Translations under genes and position numbers: made by a program
NCBI RefSeq assembly: GCF_040273735.1
Contig: NZ_JBELZM010000012.1
Span: 62,001-126,000, forward strand
Length of the DNA: 64,000 nt
Direction: 5' to 3'
Source: Solibacillus sp040273735
GTDB taxonomy: Bacteria > Bacillota > Bacilli > Bacillales_A > Planococcaceae
In this document: one piece after another, positions 43,994 to 53,085 of the stretch
How positions within the stretch are numbered: the stretch's first letter is position 1
Layout of the letters: each line of letters opens with the position of its first letter
The notes under the pieces: generated by a model
Databases searched by the model: none
What the model saw: only the letters and a program-made list of their open reading frames with translations
Told to the model about the DNA's origin: nothing

Positions 43994-44023
43994 TATTCCA
44001 CCTCACTACTATTTAATATACAA

Positions 44024-44040
44024 TAGTGTAACAAACACTA
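44024..44040 (-). promoter_or_regulatory. probable PadR operator
   Basis: Perfect inverted repeat TAGTGT AACAA ACACTA about 30 bases upstream of the padR start, with further half-sites (ACTACTA at 44006-44012, GTAGTGTAC at 44055-44063) around it. Confidence 0.6.
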
Positions 44041-44063
44041 CTATTCATTGCAAGGTAGTGTAC

Positions 44064-44100
44064 AAAAAATAATTGCGCTAAGTTATCTCCTTAGCACAAC
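44064..44100 (-). terminator. terminator after the 44110 membrane protein gene
   Basis: Minus strand TTG(T)GCTAAG pairs with CTTAGC(G)CAA; TTATTTTTTG follows. It sits directly upstream of the PadR operator. Confidence 0.8.
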
Positions 44101-44109
44101 CATTATTCA

Positions 44110-44769
44110 TTAAAACCTTCTATAAGGTCTGTCGTTCGAAAAGTGGATCGCTGTCCACATTAGAGTCGCAATTAACACTAACTCAAAGGCATTTGTAATC
44201 GCGTCACTGCCAATATCAATCGGAAATGCGCTACCGATTGTCATAACAACTGTACCAACGAGCATCCACCACCATTTTCTTTTCCAGGCAAGCATGATTG
44301 CGGCGATTAATAAGGCGACAAGGACAATCACAATCATTGGTGGCGGACCGGATGCTGCTTCTGTTGTACTGTAGCTAAGTACACCATACGATTCCTCAGG
44401 AGCTAGTTCCAGCCCACTCAGCTCCGCAAAATATTCAATAATCATGGCAACAATCCATAAAGCACCAAATGTAAAAGGAACCCAATTCTTAAAGGCAAAA
44501 TGAAGGTTTGCCTCTTTCATTACAAACAATGAGAAAAGTATTAAAGTAGGTGTAAATATTGCATGGAGCCAAAAACGGCCATAGCTTAGGGTTTCGAGAA
44601 GATTTCCCTCTCCGATGACATGGCCTAACGCTAATATTGCATTATCATAAATCAGGGCGGCAATAACTAAAAACAAAATGGCAGATGCAGTTTTTTTATG
44701 TTTTGCCATTCCCCAGACGAAGATGGCAATATAGGCAATCGTGAAAAATCCGAAAATATAAGGATCCAT
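44110..44769 (-). CDS. multi-spanning membrane protein, unknown function
   Basis: A 219-residue protein with about seven hydrophobic helices and a conserved-looking GHVIGEGNLLETLSYGRFWLHA loop with several His residues. I do not recognise a family. Two ATGs are adjacent; AGGAGG is better placed for the second (44769). It is divergent from the FAD oxidoreductase at 44893 and has its own terminator. Confidence 0.65.
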   Translation of the reverse strand: MDPYIFGFFTIAYIAIFVWGMAKHKKTASAILFLVIAALIYDNAILALGHVIGEGNLLETLSYGRFWLHAIFTPTLILFSLFVMKEANLHFAFKNWVPFTFGALWIVAMIIEYFAELSGLELAPEESYGVLSYSTTEAASGPPPMIVIVLVALLIAAIMLAWKRKWWWMLVGTVVMTIGSAFPIDIGSDAITNAFELVLIATLMWTAIHFSNDRPYRRF

Positions 44770-44892
44770 CATACCCCTCCTCTTAGTTTCTATTCTTTCC
44801 CCTTTACCCCGAAATTAAGTTATTAAAAATTCTAAGATTAGAAACGGGAAGGAGCGGGAAATATTCTTTAGATAATACAAGGGGGACTATTT

Positions 44893-46104
44893 ATGGAATT
44901 ACACAATGGTTTATTATTTTGGCCAACGACACTTTTAAAAGAACCACACTCTAACCCACCAATTAAACCTCATTATGATGCAATTATCGTAGGGGCCGGA
45001 ATGAGTGGAATACTGACGGCGAAAGCACTAATTGATGAAGGCTTAACGGTAGCAGTTTTAGAACGGAACGAGCTCGGCTCCGGCAGTACTTCCGCCAATA
45101 CAGGACTACTTCAATATTCAAATGATATTCAGCTACATGAACTAAGTGATTTAATCGGAGAGGAGGATGCTGTACGTTTTTACAAACTTTGCTATGAAGC
45201 AGTTGACCAGCTCGAAAAAGCTGCGCAACCTTTAAAAGATCAGGCTGATTTTATTCGACGTCCAAGCATCTGCTTTGCCAGTGAAAAAAAAGATGTGTCA
45301 AAGCTTGAAAAGGAATGTGAAATATTAGTAAAGCATGGATTCCCTTCTGAATTTTGGAATGAACTTGTCGTAGAAAAGCGCTTGCCTTTTAAAGCGTCTG
45401 CTGCTTTGTATACACATAATGATGCGGAGATGAATCCTTTTAAATTCGTTGTTTCACTAACTGAGCAGCTTATCACTAAAGGGCTGCACTTATTTGAAAA
45501 TACGTATGCCAATATTATTGAGGATGAAGGTAATGAGATCATTTTGCATACAATGAACGGAATCTTTAAAACTTCCCGTATTGTATACACGACCGGTTAC
45601 GATCGTCTTCCTTATGGAAAAATGAAGGGTGCTGACATTAACCGCTCTTATGCAATAGTGACAGAGCAAAAACCCTGCTTTGAGGGCTGGTATGAAAATG
45701 CACTGATTTGGGAAACTGCTTGCCCATATTTATATATGCGAAAAACAGTGGATCACCGTATTATAATTGGGGGATTAGACGAAAAGAGAGCTGATCCTGC
45801 CAAGCATGAAACAAAAGTGGAAGCAATGGCAAACGTGCTACTTGATAAACTTCATGAATTATTGCCGGACGAAACCTTTCATGCACCGTATAAATATTGC
45901 GCTTCCTTCGGCGAGTCATTAGACCATCTCCCTTTTATCGGTCAGCATCCTGAACAGCCAAATCACTATTACCTGCTTGGATTTGGAGGTAACGGCACGG
46001 TTTATAGCATGCTTGGCTCTCAAATTATTGCCGATTTAGTCATGAACCGCCCAAATGACGATGCACGTCTTGTGACTTTGGATCGGAAATATGGAATTAA
46101 ATAA
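44893..46104 (+). CDS. FAD-dependent amino-acid-type oxidoreductase (DAO family)
   Basis: A 403-residue DAO-family flavoprotein. The dinucleotide motif DAIIVGAGMSGILTAKAL begins at about residue 29, and NTGLLQYSN, the substrate/FAD contact region RRPSICFAS and the C-terminal HPEQPNHYYLLGFGGNGTV follow the glycine/D-amino-acid oxidase plan. Substrate unknown; no partner genes are adjacent. AAGGGGG precedes the ATG. Transcribed alone or with the PH-domain gene 76 bases downstream. Confidence 0.85.
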   Translation: MELHNGLLFWPTTLLKEPHSNPPIKPHYDAIIVGAGMSGILTAKALIDEGLTVAVLERNELGSGSTSANTGLLQYSNDIQLHELSDLIGEEDAVRFYKLCYEAVDQLEKAAQPLKDQADFIRRPSICFASEKKDVSKLEKECEILVKHGFPSEFWNELVVEKRLPFKASAALYTHNDAEMNPFKFVVSLTEQLITKGLHLFENTYANIIEDEGNEIILHTMNGIFKTSRIVYTTGYDRLPYGKMKGADINRSYAIVTEQKPCFEGWYENALIWETACPYLYMRKTVDHRIIIGGLDEKRADPAKHETKVEAMANVLLDKLHELLPDETFHAPYKYCASFGESLDHLPFIGQHPEQPNHYYLLGFGGNGTVYSMLGSQIIADLVMNRPNDDARLVTLDRKYGIK

Positions 46105-46180
46105 CCAAAAGCCTCTATTAATTGTATTTTTAAATATTGCCTCTTTGTTATAAGCTATAAAGTAGAAGGGGGGCTTCTTC

Positions 46181-46582
46181 ATGGTTTTTAAATCGAAGGT
46201 CGATATTTGGATGGCTATTATATTTATTTTTGTGCCAATCTCAATGATATATGGGGTCATTACCGAGCCAAGTGCTGTTTTGCTGCTTGTTACGGCATTC
46301 ATTATTGTCTTATTATGCATACTGTTTTTTGGTACAAAATACGTCATCGAAAAGGAAGAACTCATCGTTTACGGCGGTATTTATAAAAAGCGAATCCCAA
46401 TTAAACAAATACGCAGCCTGCGTCCAACGAAAAATCCCCTATCGGCTCCGGCTATGTCAATCGATCGTATTGAAATAACATTTGATCCGCATATTCAGGT
46501 CATTCTTGTATCTCCAAAGGAAAGGGAGCTGTTTGTAAAAAAGCTTCTTGAAATCAATCCAAGTATTACAGTCAAATCATAA
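46181..46582 (+). CDS. membrane-anchored bacterial PH-domain protein
   Basis: A 133-residue protein with two N-terminal TM helices (residues ~9-28 and 31-50) and a PH-like domain after FFGTKYVIEKEELIVYGGIYKKRIPIKQI and RIEITFDPHIQVILVSPKERELFV, fitting the bPH_4 (YyaB-type) family. Function unknown. GGGGG precedes the ATG. No terminator T-run is clear on the plus strand, although the 46582 hairpin lies just behind. Confidence 0.75.
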   Translation: MVFKSKVDIWMAIIFIFVPISMIYGVITEPSAVLLLVTAFIIVLLCILFFGTKYVIEKEELIVYGGIYKKRIPIKQIRSLRPTKNPLSAPAMSIDRIEITFDPHIQVILVSPKERELFVKKLLEINPSITVKS

Positions 46583-46622
46583 AAAAGTCCACGCAAATTG
46601 AATGATCAATCTGCGTGGATCT
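46582..46622 (-). terminator. terminator after the EAL/GGDEF gene
   Basis: Minus strand TCCACGCAGATTGA and TCAATTTGCGTGGA form a long stem followed by CTTTTTTATG. It sits directly at the stop codon of the gene. Confidence 0.9.
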
Positions 46623-48326
46623 TTACACGAGTATCCCCTTTTCACTTAAACGTTGCGAAAAATCATCAATCGTTAATGGACGGCTGTAATAGTAGCCCTG
46701 TACAAACTCACAATCAAACTCCCGTAAAAGGTGCAAGTCCTCATGCTCCTCGACGCCTTCCGCCACTACTTTTAAATTAAGGGCACGTGCCAGAGAAATC
46801 ATCGCGGAAACCATGGCAATATCTGCGCTATTTTTATACATTTCGTGAATGAACGTACGATCTATTTTCAATAAATCTACCGGAAATTTCTTTAAGTAAC
46901 TTAATGAGGAATAGCCTGTCCCAAAGTCATCAATAGCTAACGTAATATCCATTTCACTTAAATGCTTGATTGTATTGAGTAAATCTGAATTTTGATCTAA
47001 AAAACTCATTTCTGTTATCTCGATTTCCAGTGCACTTGGTGAAATTTCATGCTCCTGTAAAATCTGATTTAAACGCTCGATAAAATTATCCGCCTTCAAA
47101 TGGCTTGGCGAAATATTAACAGCCACACGAAGATTTAAATTATATTGCTTATTCCATTCTGTTACTTGGCGACCGGCTTTCGCGATAACCCACTCACTAA
47201 TGTCACTGATCAGTCCAAAATCTTCTGCAAACGGGATGAACTGATCCGGTGGTACAAAACCAAGTTCATCGTCAAACCAGCGAATCAGTGCCTCCATACC
47301 TTCTATTTTATTTGTTTGTAGATTCACTTTCGGTTGGTAATATAGTTCAAATGCCTGATTTTTAATGGCATCATGTAACTTTGTTTCCAATGTCAGTAGT
47401 TGGTTATGTGAAAAGCGCTGCTGTTTTTTATAAATGACAAAACCTTTATTATTGCTTTTTTTTGCCTCATACATCGCAATATCTGCATATTTTAATATGT
47501 CCTGTGCTGAGTGACCATGCTCCGGGTAATTTACCGCTCCGATACTGATGGATGCATAAAACGCATAGTTATTTAAATCGAATTGGCGTTTAAATAGCAC
47601 TTGTATATCTTCTGCAGTACTTTCGAGGAGTGCTGAATCTCTTAATATGCAGATGAATTCATCTCCGCTTAAACGATAAAAAGTCGTAAGCGGACTTTTC
47701 AATTTTTTTGTCCGCTCCGCAATTTCTACTAAAAACATATCCCCAACGCGATGGCCCAAGCCGTCATTAATATTTTTAAACCGGTTCACATCAAATAACA
47801 TAAGTGAAAATGGCTGTTGCTCAATATCTATCAGCGTTTTTAAATCATTAAGCAACATCCGTCGATTTGGCAGTCCTGTCATATCATCATGGTGCGCAAT
47901 ATGTATCATTTCCCCAATTTTCTTTTGTGCAGTAATATCTGTACGAATCGAAATATACTGATAGGGCTTTCCTTTTTCATTCAAAAAAGGCACGATCGTC
48001 GTCTGTACCCAATATATTGAACCATCCTTTGCCCGATTGCATACTTCTCCATTCCAAGTCTTACCTGAACCTATCGTACGCCACATTTCCTTGAAAAAAA
48101 TTTTGGGATGATAGCCTGAATTTAAAAGTCGGTGATCTTTACCAATGAGTTCACAACGTTCATATTTGGAAATTTTACAAAATCGGTCGTTTACCATTGT
48201 AATAATACCTCGTTGATCTGTAACAGCCAAAATGGACGACTCGTCTAATGCAACTTTAATATTTTGTAATTCCTCTACGGTTAGTTGCATTGAACTTAGT
48301 ACATTTGTATCTTCTTTTTTCACCAT
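46623..48326 (-). CDS. PAS-GGDEF-EAL cyclic-di-GMP signalling protein
   Basis: A 567-residue cytoplasmic protein with no TM helix: a PAS domain (residues ~15-135, DQRGIITMVNDRFCKIS, ending in DITAQKKIGE), a GGDEF domain with the active-loop motif RLSGDEFICIL (first Gly replaced by Ser), and an EAL domain with EGMEALIRW, EITEMSF, IDDFGTGYSSL and GVEEHE. All EAL metal and catalytic residues are present, so it is expected to be a c-di-GMP phosphodiesterase controlled by the PAS and GGDEF parts; SGDEF proteins can be cyclases, so both activities are possible. Single gene. Confidence 0.88.
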   Translation of the reverse strand: MVKKEDTNVLSSMQLTVEELQNIKVALDESSILAVTDQRGIITMVNDRFCKISKYERCELIGKDHRLLNSGYHPKIFFKEMWRTIGSGKTWNGEVCNRAKDGSIYWVQTTIVPFLNEKGKPYQYISIRTDITAQKKIGEMIHIAHHDDMTGLPNRRMLLNDLKTLIDIEQQPFSLMLFDVNRFKNINDGLGHRVGDMFLVEIAERTKKLKSPLTTFYRLSGDEFICILRDSALLESTAEDIQVLFKRQFDLNNYAFYASISIGAVNYPEHGHSAQDILKYADIAMYEAKKSNNKGFVIYKKQQRFSHNQLLTLETKLHDAIKNQAFELYYQPKVNLQTNKIEGMEALIRWFDDELGFVPPDQFIPFAEDFGLISDISEWVIAKAGRQVTEWNKQYNLNLRVAVNISPSHLKADNFIERLNQILQEHEISPSALEIEITEMSFLDQNSDLLNTIKHLSEMDITLAIDDFGTGYSSLSYLKKFPVDLLKIDRTFIHEMYKNSADIAMVSAMISLARALNLKVVAEGVEEHEDLHLLREFDCEFVQGYYYSRPLTIDDFSQRLSEKGILV

Positions 48327-48706
48327 CTATCCACCAACTTCTATTTAGTGATTCTTTTCTAGTGCATTTTCTAAAAATTTACATTCTTCAAGCCATAATA
48401 ATAGTTCTTAGTTAATAATTTTAGTAGTTCTTTTAGATAATTTCGACTATTTTTTGTGATTTTTTACTTTTTCTCATCTTTTTTTATGTCTTCGTTTTTT
48501 TTCTGAAATTTTCCAGAAAAAATTTATCAAAATTTTCTATTAAATGTTCAATTCCCTCTGCTTTTACTGGAATATTCTGATAAAATGATAGTAATTGCCA
48601 TTGAAAGGATTGATAGAAATGAAAACATTTATAAAAGTGATTGAAAAGTAATCTTTCCACTCTTTTCAATCCAATGAACATAAAATTATTTGAAAAGAGG
48701 AAAACG
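48327..48706. other. AT-rich intergenic region without a recognisable gene
   Basis: About 380 bases. A weak inverted repeat (TTTTTTCTG at 48497-48505 and CAGAAAAAA at 48514-48522) is present but has only A/T pairs at its ends. I see no convincing small gene. Confidence 0.5.
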
Positions 48707-49249
48707 ATGTATACAGATCAGGAATTAACTATCCGACCAATAATTGAGCAAGATATGGAACGTTTATGGGAACTAATTTATAAAGATGAGCAGCCAGAAT
48801 GGAAAAAATGGGATGCGCCGTATTATCCGCATAGAGCGATTCCTTATGAACAATTTATCCAGACAATGCAGGATTGGATCGGCAACAAAAGCATGTGGGT
48901 TATTGAAATATCCGGCGTCGTTCGCGGAATTATCTCCTACTACTGGGAACACGAACCGTCTAAGTGGCTTGAAATAGGCATAGTCCTGCATGAGGGGCAT
49001 TCGTGGGGAAAAGGTATTGGAACACGGGCATTAAAATTATGGATTGCGCATTTATTTCATACGATGCCATTAGTGCGTGTTGGTTTTACGACATGGTCAG
49101 GCAATGAACGCATGATTCGTGTTGGCGAAAAACTAGGGATGCAGCTAGAAGCAAAAATTCGTAAAGTTCGCTATTACGAGGGGCATTATTATGACTCGAT
49201 TCGCATGGGACTACTTAGAGAAGAATGGGAAGCATTGAATAACGAATAA
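48707..49249 (+). CDS. GNAT family N-acetyltransferase
   Basis: A 180-residue acetyl-CoA-dependent transferase of the RimJ/RimL-like branch. The CoA-binding loop is HSWGKGIGTRALKLW, and the strand WLEIGIVLHEGH with late GNERMIRVGEKLGM follows the fold. The acceptor is unknown. ATG 48707 has GAGGAAAACG upstream; the frame is open back to 48641, but without a ribosome site. The next gene begins 19 bases after the stop, so they may be co-transcribed. Confidence 0.85.
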   Translation: MYTDQELTIRPIIEQDMERLWELIYKDEQPEWKKWDAPYYPHRAIPYEQFIQTMQDWIGNKSMWVIEISGVVRGIISYYWEHEPSKWLEIGIVLHEGHSWGKGIGTRALKLWIAHLFHTMPLVRVGFTTWSGNERMIRVGEKLGMQLEAKIRKVRYYEGHYYDSIRMGLLREEWEALNNE

Positions 49250-49268
49250 ATTTTCAGGGGTGGAGAAG

Positions 49269-50441
49269 ATGAGCGTAAAAGAGAAACTGCAAGCAAACTA
49301 TGAGGACATGGTCGAAATCCGAAGACATCTGCATATGTATCCGGAGCTTTCATTTAAAGAAGTCAATACACCAAAACTCGTTGCCGAAAAGCTACTTTCT
49401 TATGGGATTGATGTGAAAGAAAATGTTGGAGGAAATGGGGTTGTAGGTTATTTAGAGGGTGCTTTTGATGGACCGACAATAGCGTTCCGCGCAGATTTTG
49501 ACGCACTTCCGATTCAAGATGAAAAAGAAGTACCTTACAAATCGAAAGTCGATGGAATAAGCCATGCTTGTGGTCATGATATCCATACAGCCGCACTGCT
49601 CGGTTTGGCAAAATCACTCGCTGGTAACCGTGACACACTTCATGGCAATGTCGTATTCATCCATCAATTTGCGGAAGAAGTCGTACCAGGTGGTGCAAAG
49701 GCAATGGTAGAGGCAGGTTGCCTGGACGGTGTTGACTATGTGTACGGTTCCCATGTTTCATCTTGGAGCGAATTAGGCACTGTGCTGTTTTGTGAAGGTT
49801 ACGCAATGGCGGCTGCAGACTTTTTTGAACTCACTATTCAAGGTAAAGGCGGACATGGCGCATCTCCACACGAAACAATAGACCCGATCGTTGCAGCGGC
49901 ACAGTTTGTATTTGGTGTTCAGCCAATCGTCAGCAGAAATACTGACCCGATTGAATCTGCTGTTATTACAGTCGGAAAAATTGAAAGTGGAACAGTTGGT
50001 AATGTCATTCCTGATAAAGCTCATTTAACAGGGACTGTTCGTACATTCAATCCGGCGATTCGTGATATGGTAGAGCAAAAGTTAAACAATTTATGCAAAG
50101 CGATTGAAATTCAGTACGGTGCTAAGCTTGAATTTAACTATACTCGCGGCTATGATGCCGTATATAATCATCCGACTGAAACAGCTATGCTTCGCGAAGC
50201 TGTCTCAATAAATTTACCAGACTTGCAAGTATTGAATGCTCCACCTCGCATGGGGGCAGAAGATTTCACCTACTATTTACAGGAAAAGCCCGGCACGTTT
50301 TTCTTCACAGGTGGCGGCAATCCGGAAATTAATGCAGTATACCCGCATCACCACCCAAGATTCGATGTGGATGAACAGTCCATGTTGAATATTGCCGATG
50401 TGTTTGTGGAAGCTTTGAAGCTTCATGGGGTTGTAAAATAA
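49269..50441 (+). CDS. M20 family metallopeptidase/amidohydrolase
   Basis: A 390-residue dimetal hydrolase. Metal and catalytic regions are SHACGHDIHTAALLG, FAEEVVPGGAKAMVE (catalytic Glu and bridging region) and the C-terminal MGAEDFTYYLQ, with PHHHPRFDVDEQSM supplying the last His. The M20D subgroup cleaves N-acyl amino acids, hippurate or indole-3-acetyl-amino acids. ATG 49269 follows GGGGTGGAGAAG. The window contains an intact relative at 58911 and a remnant at 58565. Confidence 0.88.
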   Translation: MSVKEKLQANYEDMVEIRRHLHMYPELSFKEVNTPKLVAEKLLSYGIDVKENVGGNGVVGYLEGAFDGPTIAFRADFDALPIQDEKEVPYKSKVDGISHACGHDIHTAALLGLAKSLAGNRDTLHGNVVFIHQFAEEVVPGGAKAMVEAGCLDGVDYVYGSHVSSWSELGTVLFCEGYAMAAADFFELTIQGKGGHGASPHETIDPIVAAAQFVFGVQPIVSRNTDPIESAVITVGKIESGTVGNVIPDKAHLTGTVRTFNPAIRDMVEQKLNNLCKAIEIQYGAKLEFNYTRGYDAVYNHPTETAMLREAVSINLPDLQVLNAPPRMGAEDFTYYLQEKPGTFFFTGGGNPEINAVYPHHHPRFDVDEQSMLNIADVFVEALKLHGVVK

Positions 50442-50481
50442 TTTGACTTGAAATGCCAGGTTCTTTAAGGAGTTATAGAAA

Positions 50482-51042
50482 ATGAAAAAAGAAAAAAATG
50501 AGCTTTTTGAATGGATTAAAGTTATCGCCATAACCGCCTTGTTTGTTGTAGCTATTCGCATGTTTATTTTCACTCCGATTGACGTGAAAGGTGCTTCCAT
50601 GATGCCGACATATGAAGACGGGGACCGAATTATCGTCAATAAAATCGGGAAATCGATTCATAATTTTGATCGATTCGATGTCATAGTGTTCGATGGTTTA
50701 GAAAGCGAATATTTTATTAAACGGATTATCGGACTTCCAGGTGATCATATCGAATACAAGGACGATGTACTATATATAAATGGTCAGGAATTCGACGAGC
50801 CCTATCTGGATGAATACAAATCTGCCCTTAACGATCCTGGCGACTTGACTCCTGATTTCACGCTGGAAGATTTAGTTGGTGTCTCAGAAATTCCAAATGA
50901 CTATTATTTTGTTATGGGCGATAACCGCCGTAAAAGTAGTGACAGCCGAGATCCACGCATCGGTCTAGTCTCAAAAGAACATATTCTTGGCTCCACATCT
51001 ATCCGTTTTTATCCGCTCGACTCATTAGGTTTAGTTAAATAA
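50482..51042 (+). CDS. lepB: signal peptidase I (SipS/LepB type)
   Basis: A 186-residue type I signal peptidase: one N-terminal TM helix (residues ~12-31), catalytic Ser39 in GASMMPTYEDGD, general base Lys80 in FIKRIIGLPGD, and box E MGDNRRKSSDSRD. It removes signal peptides from exported preproteins at the outer face of the membrane. TAAGGAG sits 8 bases before the ATG. Bacillales carry several copies; which paralogue this is cannot be told. Ended by its own terminator. Confidence 0.92.
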   Translation: MKKEKNELFEWIKVIAITALFVVAIRMFIFTPIDVKGASMMPTYEDGDRIIVNKIGKSIHNFDRFDVIVFDGLESEYFIKRIIGLPGDHIEYKDDVLYINGQEFDEPYLDEYKSALNDPGDLTPDFTLEDLVGVSEIPNDYYFVMGDNRRKSSDSRDPRIGLVSKEHILGSTSIRFYPLDSLGLVK

Positions 51043-51058
51043 TCCGAGAAACAGGTAT

Positions 51059-51093
51059 GCCGCGATTGCTTTAATTAGCATCGCGGTTTTTTA
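51059..51093 (+). terminator. terminator after the signal peptidase gene
   Basis: CCGCGATTGC and GCATCGCGG with a TTTAATTA loop; TTTTTT follows. Confidence 0.92.
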
Positions 51094-51115
51094 TTTGATT
51101 TGTATAAAATAAATT

Positions 51116-51162
51116 ACATAATGACATATATAAATTGCATTATGTTTTATATAATGTATAAT
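51116..51162 (+). promoter_or_regulatory. promoter with inverted repeat upstream of the DUF6773-XRE pair
   Basis: TTGCAT (51135-51140) and TATAAT (51157-51162) are 16 bases apart. ACATAATG (51116-51123) and CATTATGT (51138-51145) form an 8-base inverted repeat over the -35 box, a plausible operator for the XRE regulator of the same unit. Confidence 0.55.
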
Positions 51163-51194
51163 AGGTTTAACAATAACAATTTGGAGGGGATAAG

Positions 51195-51722
51195 ATGGGG
51201 TTTTGGAACAAAAAAGTGGTGGATGAGCGTGTGTACAATATGCAAAATAAAATTTACCGGGAAATCTATATACTTACAATGATCATTGTTATCGTTTCGA
51301 TCGGGGTTAAATTTTACCGTTCCGGAGTAAGTATGGAGTCTGTTGCTACAGAGTTGGTCATTTTAATAGGCGCCAGTTTATACTATGGTTTCCGTTCATC
51401 ACAACTCGGGGTATTTTCGGATGAGGTTGAACTTCATGATGCCAACAGTAAGTTTTCATATAGCACAAAACAGCTGATCATCGGTATAGGCTTGGGTCTG
51501 ACGATTGCACTTTTCATGGGGATTAACAGTGCTTACCAATATGCCGACAGTTCTTCTCAGGCAATTGAATATTTCTTTTTAGTATTTATTGTTTCGCTCA
51601 TAATTTACGTTCCATTTTATTTACTGCTTTTATTTGCTGCCTATAAAAGCGCCTTGAATAAAAGCCAAAAAGTGAACAGCAAAATGCTTGAAGATGATGA
51701 TGATGCGGGGCGAAACCGATGA
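51195..51722 (+). CDS. DUF6773-like membrane protein
   Basis: A 175-residue protein with a charged N-terminus (MGFWNKKVVDERVYNMQNKIYRE), four TM helices and an acidic tail (LEDDDDAGRNR). It fits the firmicute family of small membrane proteins always encoded before a short XRE regulator. No biochemical role known. GGAGGGG precedes the ATG by five bases. The stop overlaps the next start. Confidence 0.72.
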   Translation: MGFWNKKVVDERVYNMQNKIYREIYILTMIIVIVSIGVKFYRSGVSMESVATELVILIGASLYYGFRSSQLGVFSDEVELHDANSKFSYSTKQLIIGIGLGLTIALFMGINSAYQYADSSSQAIEYFFLVFIVSLIIYVPFYLLLLFAAYKSALNKSQKVNSKMLEDDDDAGRNR

Positions 51723-51922
51723 AAAATATTCGCTTAAAAATGGCTCGAATTGAACATGATCTATCGCAGGACGAACTTGCAAAGAAAGTTGGGGTTACAC
51801 GTCAAACAATCGGACTCATCGAGCTTGGCAAGTATAATCCGACATTAAGTGTCTGTATCGCAATATGCAGATCATTAAACAAGACATTGGATGAACTATT
51901 CTGGGATGAACAATCCGAATAA
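51719..51922 (+). CDS. short XRE-family DNA-binding regulator
   Basis: A 67-residue, single-domain helix-turn-helix protein: LSQDELAKKVGVTRQTIGLIELGKYNPTLSVCIAICRSL, ending DELFWDEQSE. It overlaps the upstream gene by four bases (ATGA), so translation is coupled. These small regulators of YozG/YvaO type commonly repress their own operon together with a small membrane protein. The inverted repeat at 51116-51145 is the likely target. Confidence 0.88.
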   Translation: MKNIRLKMARIEHDLSQDELAKKVGVTRQTIGLIELGKYNPTLSVCIAICRSLNKTLDELFWDEQSE

Positions 51923-51932
51923 CGGCAACGAC

Positions 51933-51973
51933 AAAAAAGGGGTGCAAAAGTTAATTCACTTTTACACTCCCTT
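51933..51973 (-). terminator. terminator after the sugar dehydrogenase gene
   Basis: Minus strand GGGAGTGTAAAAGT and ACTTTTGCACCCC pair, then TTTTTTGT. Confidence 0.85.
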
Positions 51974-51976
51974 CTC

Positions 51977-53038
51977 CTATAATTCAAGCTTGTACAGCTG
52001 ATCATCCTTTTCTCCTCGTGTACCGCGCCCATCCGTATTATTCGTTATCCAGTACAATGCATTCTCTTCAATCCATACATCGCGGATTCTCCCCATATTA
52101 TTGACGATTTCCTTTACCTCTTTTGACTCAAAATCAAATTCATGCACTGCTGTTCCCCGTAGTGCCGCAACATACAGCTTGTTATCGTAGAATGCCATAC
52201 CTGAAGGGGCCCATGTATTTTCACTACCTGATGTAAATAAAGGTGATATGAATCCTTCCTGCTTTTCTTCCCCTTCTATTAAAGGCCAGCCATAATTTTG
52301 CCCTGGTTCAATTTTATTAATTTCATCATTTGCACTTTGCCCATGCTCACTTGCATACATTGTCCCGTCCGGTGACCAAGTAATACCTTGCGGGTTTCGG
52401 TGTCCGTAACTATACACATATGAATTTGAAAAAGGATTGTCGTCCGGAATGCTCCCGTCCAAATTCATGCGCAATATTTTTCCGCCGAGTGTAGACAAAT
52501 CCTGTGCAGTTTGCGGATTCGATGCATCACCTGCTGTCGCATAAAGCTTTTGATCTGATCCGATTTTTACACGTCCACCGTGATGATATGTACCACTAGG
52601 GATTTCATCGAGAATTACGCGTTTCTCCAGCCAGCTATTATTTTCAAGTAAAAGCAATACAATCCGGTTAAACTGGTCGCTCCCATTTTCGTACGTATAA
52701 TAAGCGTATGCCTCATTTGACAGTTCAAAATCCGGTGCTAATACAAAGCCAAGCAGCCCCGCCTCTGAAGCAGTGGAAAGAGTTTTTTCAAGTTTTACTT
52801 CCTGCCTTGTCACTTCTCCTTCCACAACTTTTACAATATGCCCTGTTCGCTCTGATATGTATATAGTGTCCCCTAGTTTGTTAATTGCCCACGGTGCATC
52901 TAAATTAGCCGCGATCGATTCGTATTGCCCCATCGTTTGCGAACTTTTACTTCCAATGGATACAGGGTGGTTTTCATTTGTAGAACATCCTGTTAAACAT
53001 AGCAGGGAAATACCCAATCCAAAGAATAACTGCTTCAT
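51977..53038 (-). CDS. PQQ-dependent sugar dehydrogenase-type lipoprotein
   Basis: A 353-residue secreted lipoprotein of the GSDH/sorbosone dehydrogenase family. The lipobox is LCLTGC (Cys at about residue 17); the beta-propeller includes LDAPWAINKLGDTIYISER, GLLGFVLAPDF, YHHGGRVKIGSDQKLYATAGD, GHRNPQGITWSPDGTMYASEHG and PGQNYGWPLIEGE. It probably oxidises a sugar or polyol outside the membrane with PQQ or only binds ligand; PQQ synthesis is not seen nearby. ATG 53038 has AAAGGGAGG; the open frame to 53128 covers the end of the Nudix gene and is not its start. Confidence 0.87.
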   Translation of the reverse strand: MKQLFFGLGISLLCLTGCSTNENHPVSIGSKSSQTMGQYESIAANLDAPWAINKLGDTIYISERTGHIVKVVEGEVTRQEVKLEKTLSTASEAGLLGFVLAPDFELSNEAYAYYTYENGSDQFNRIVLLLLENNSWLEKRVILDEIPSGTYHHGGRVKIGSDQKLYATAGDASNPQTAQDLSTLGGKILRMNLDGSIPDDNPFSNSYVYSYGHRNPQGITWSPDGTMYASEHGQSANDEINKIEPGQNYGWPLIEGEEKQEGFISPLFTSGSENTWAPSGMAFYDNKLYVAALRGTAVHEFDFESKEVKEIVNNMGRIRDVWIEENALYWITNNTDGRGTRGEKDDQLYKLEL

Positions 53039-53085
53039 AGAAAAACCTCCCTTTTGCGAACCATATCGTTTAAAGTTTCCCCCAT

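Noticed and set aside
48484..48681. A 65-codon minus-strand frame
   Set aside because: AT-driven composition, no ribosome site, overlaps the upstream region of the acetyltransferase gene.
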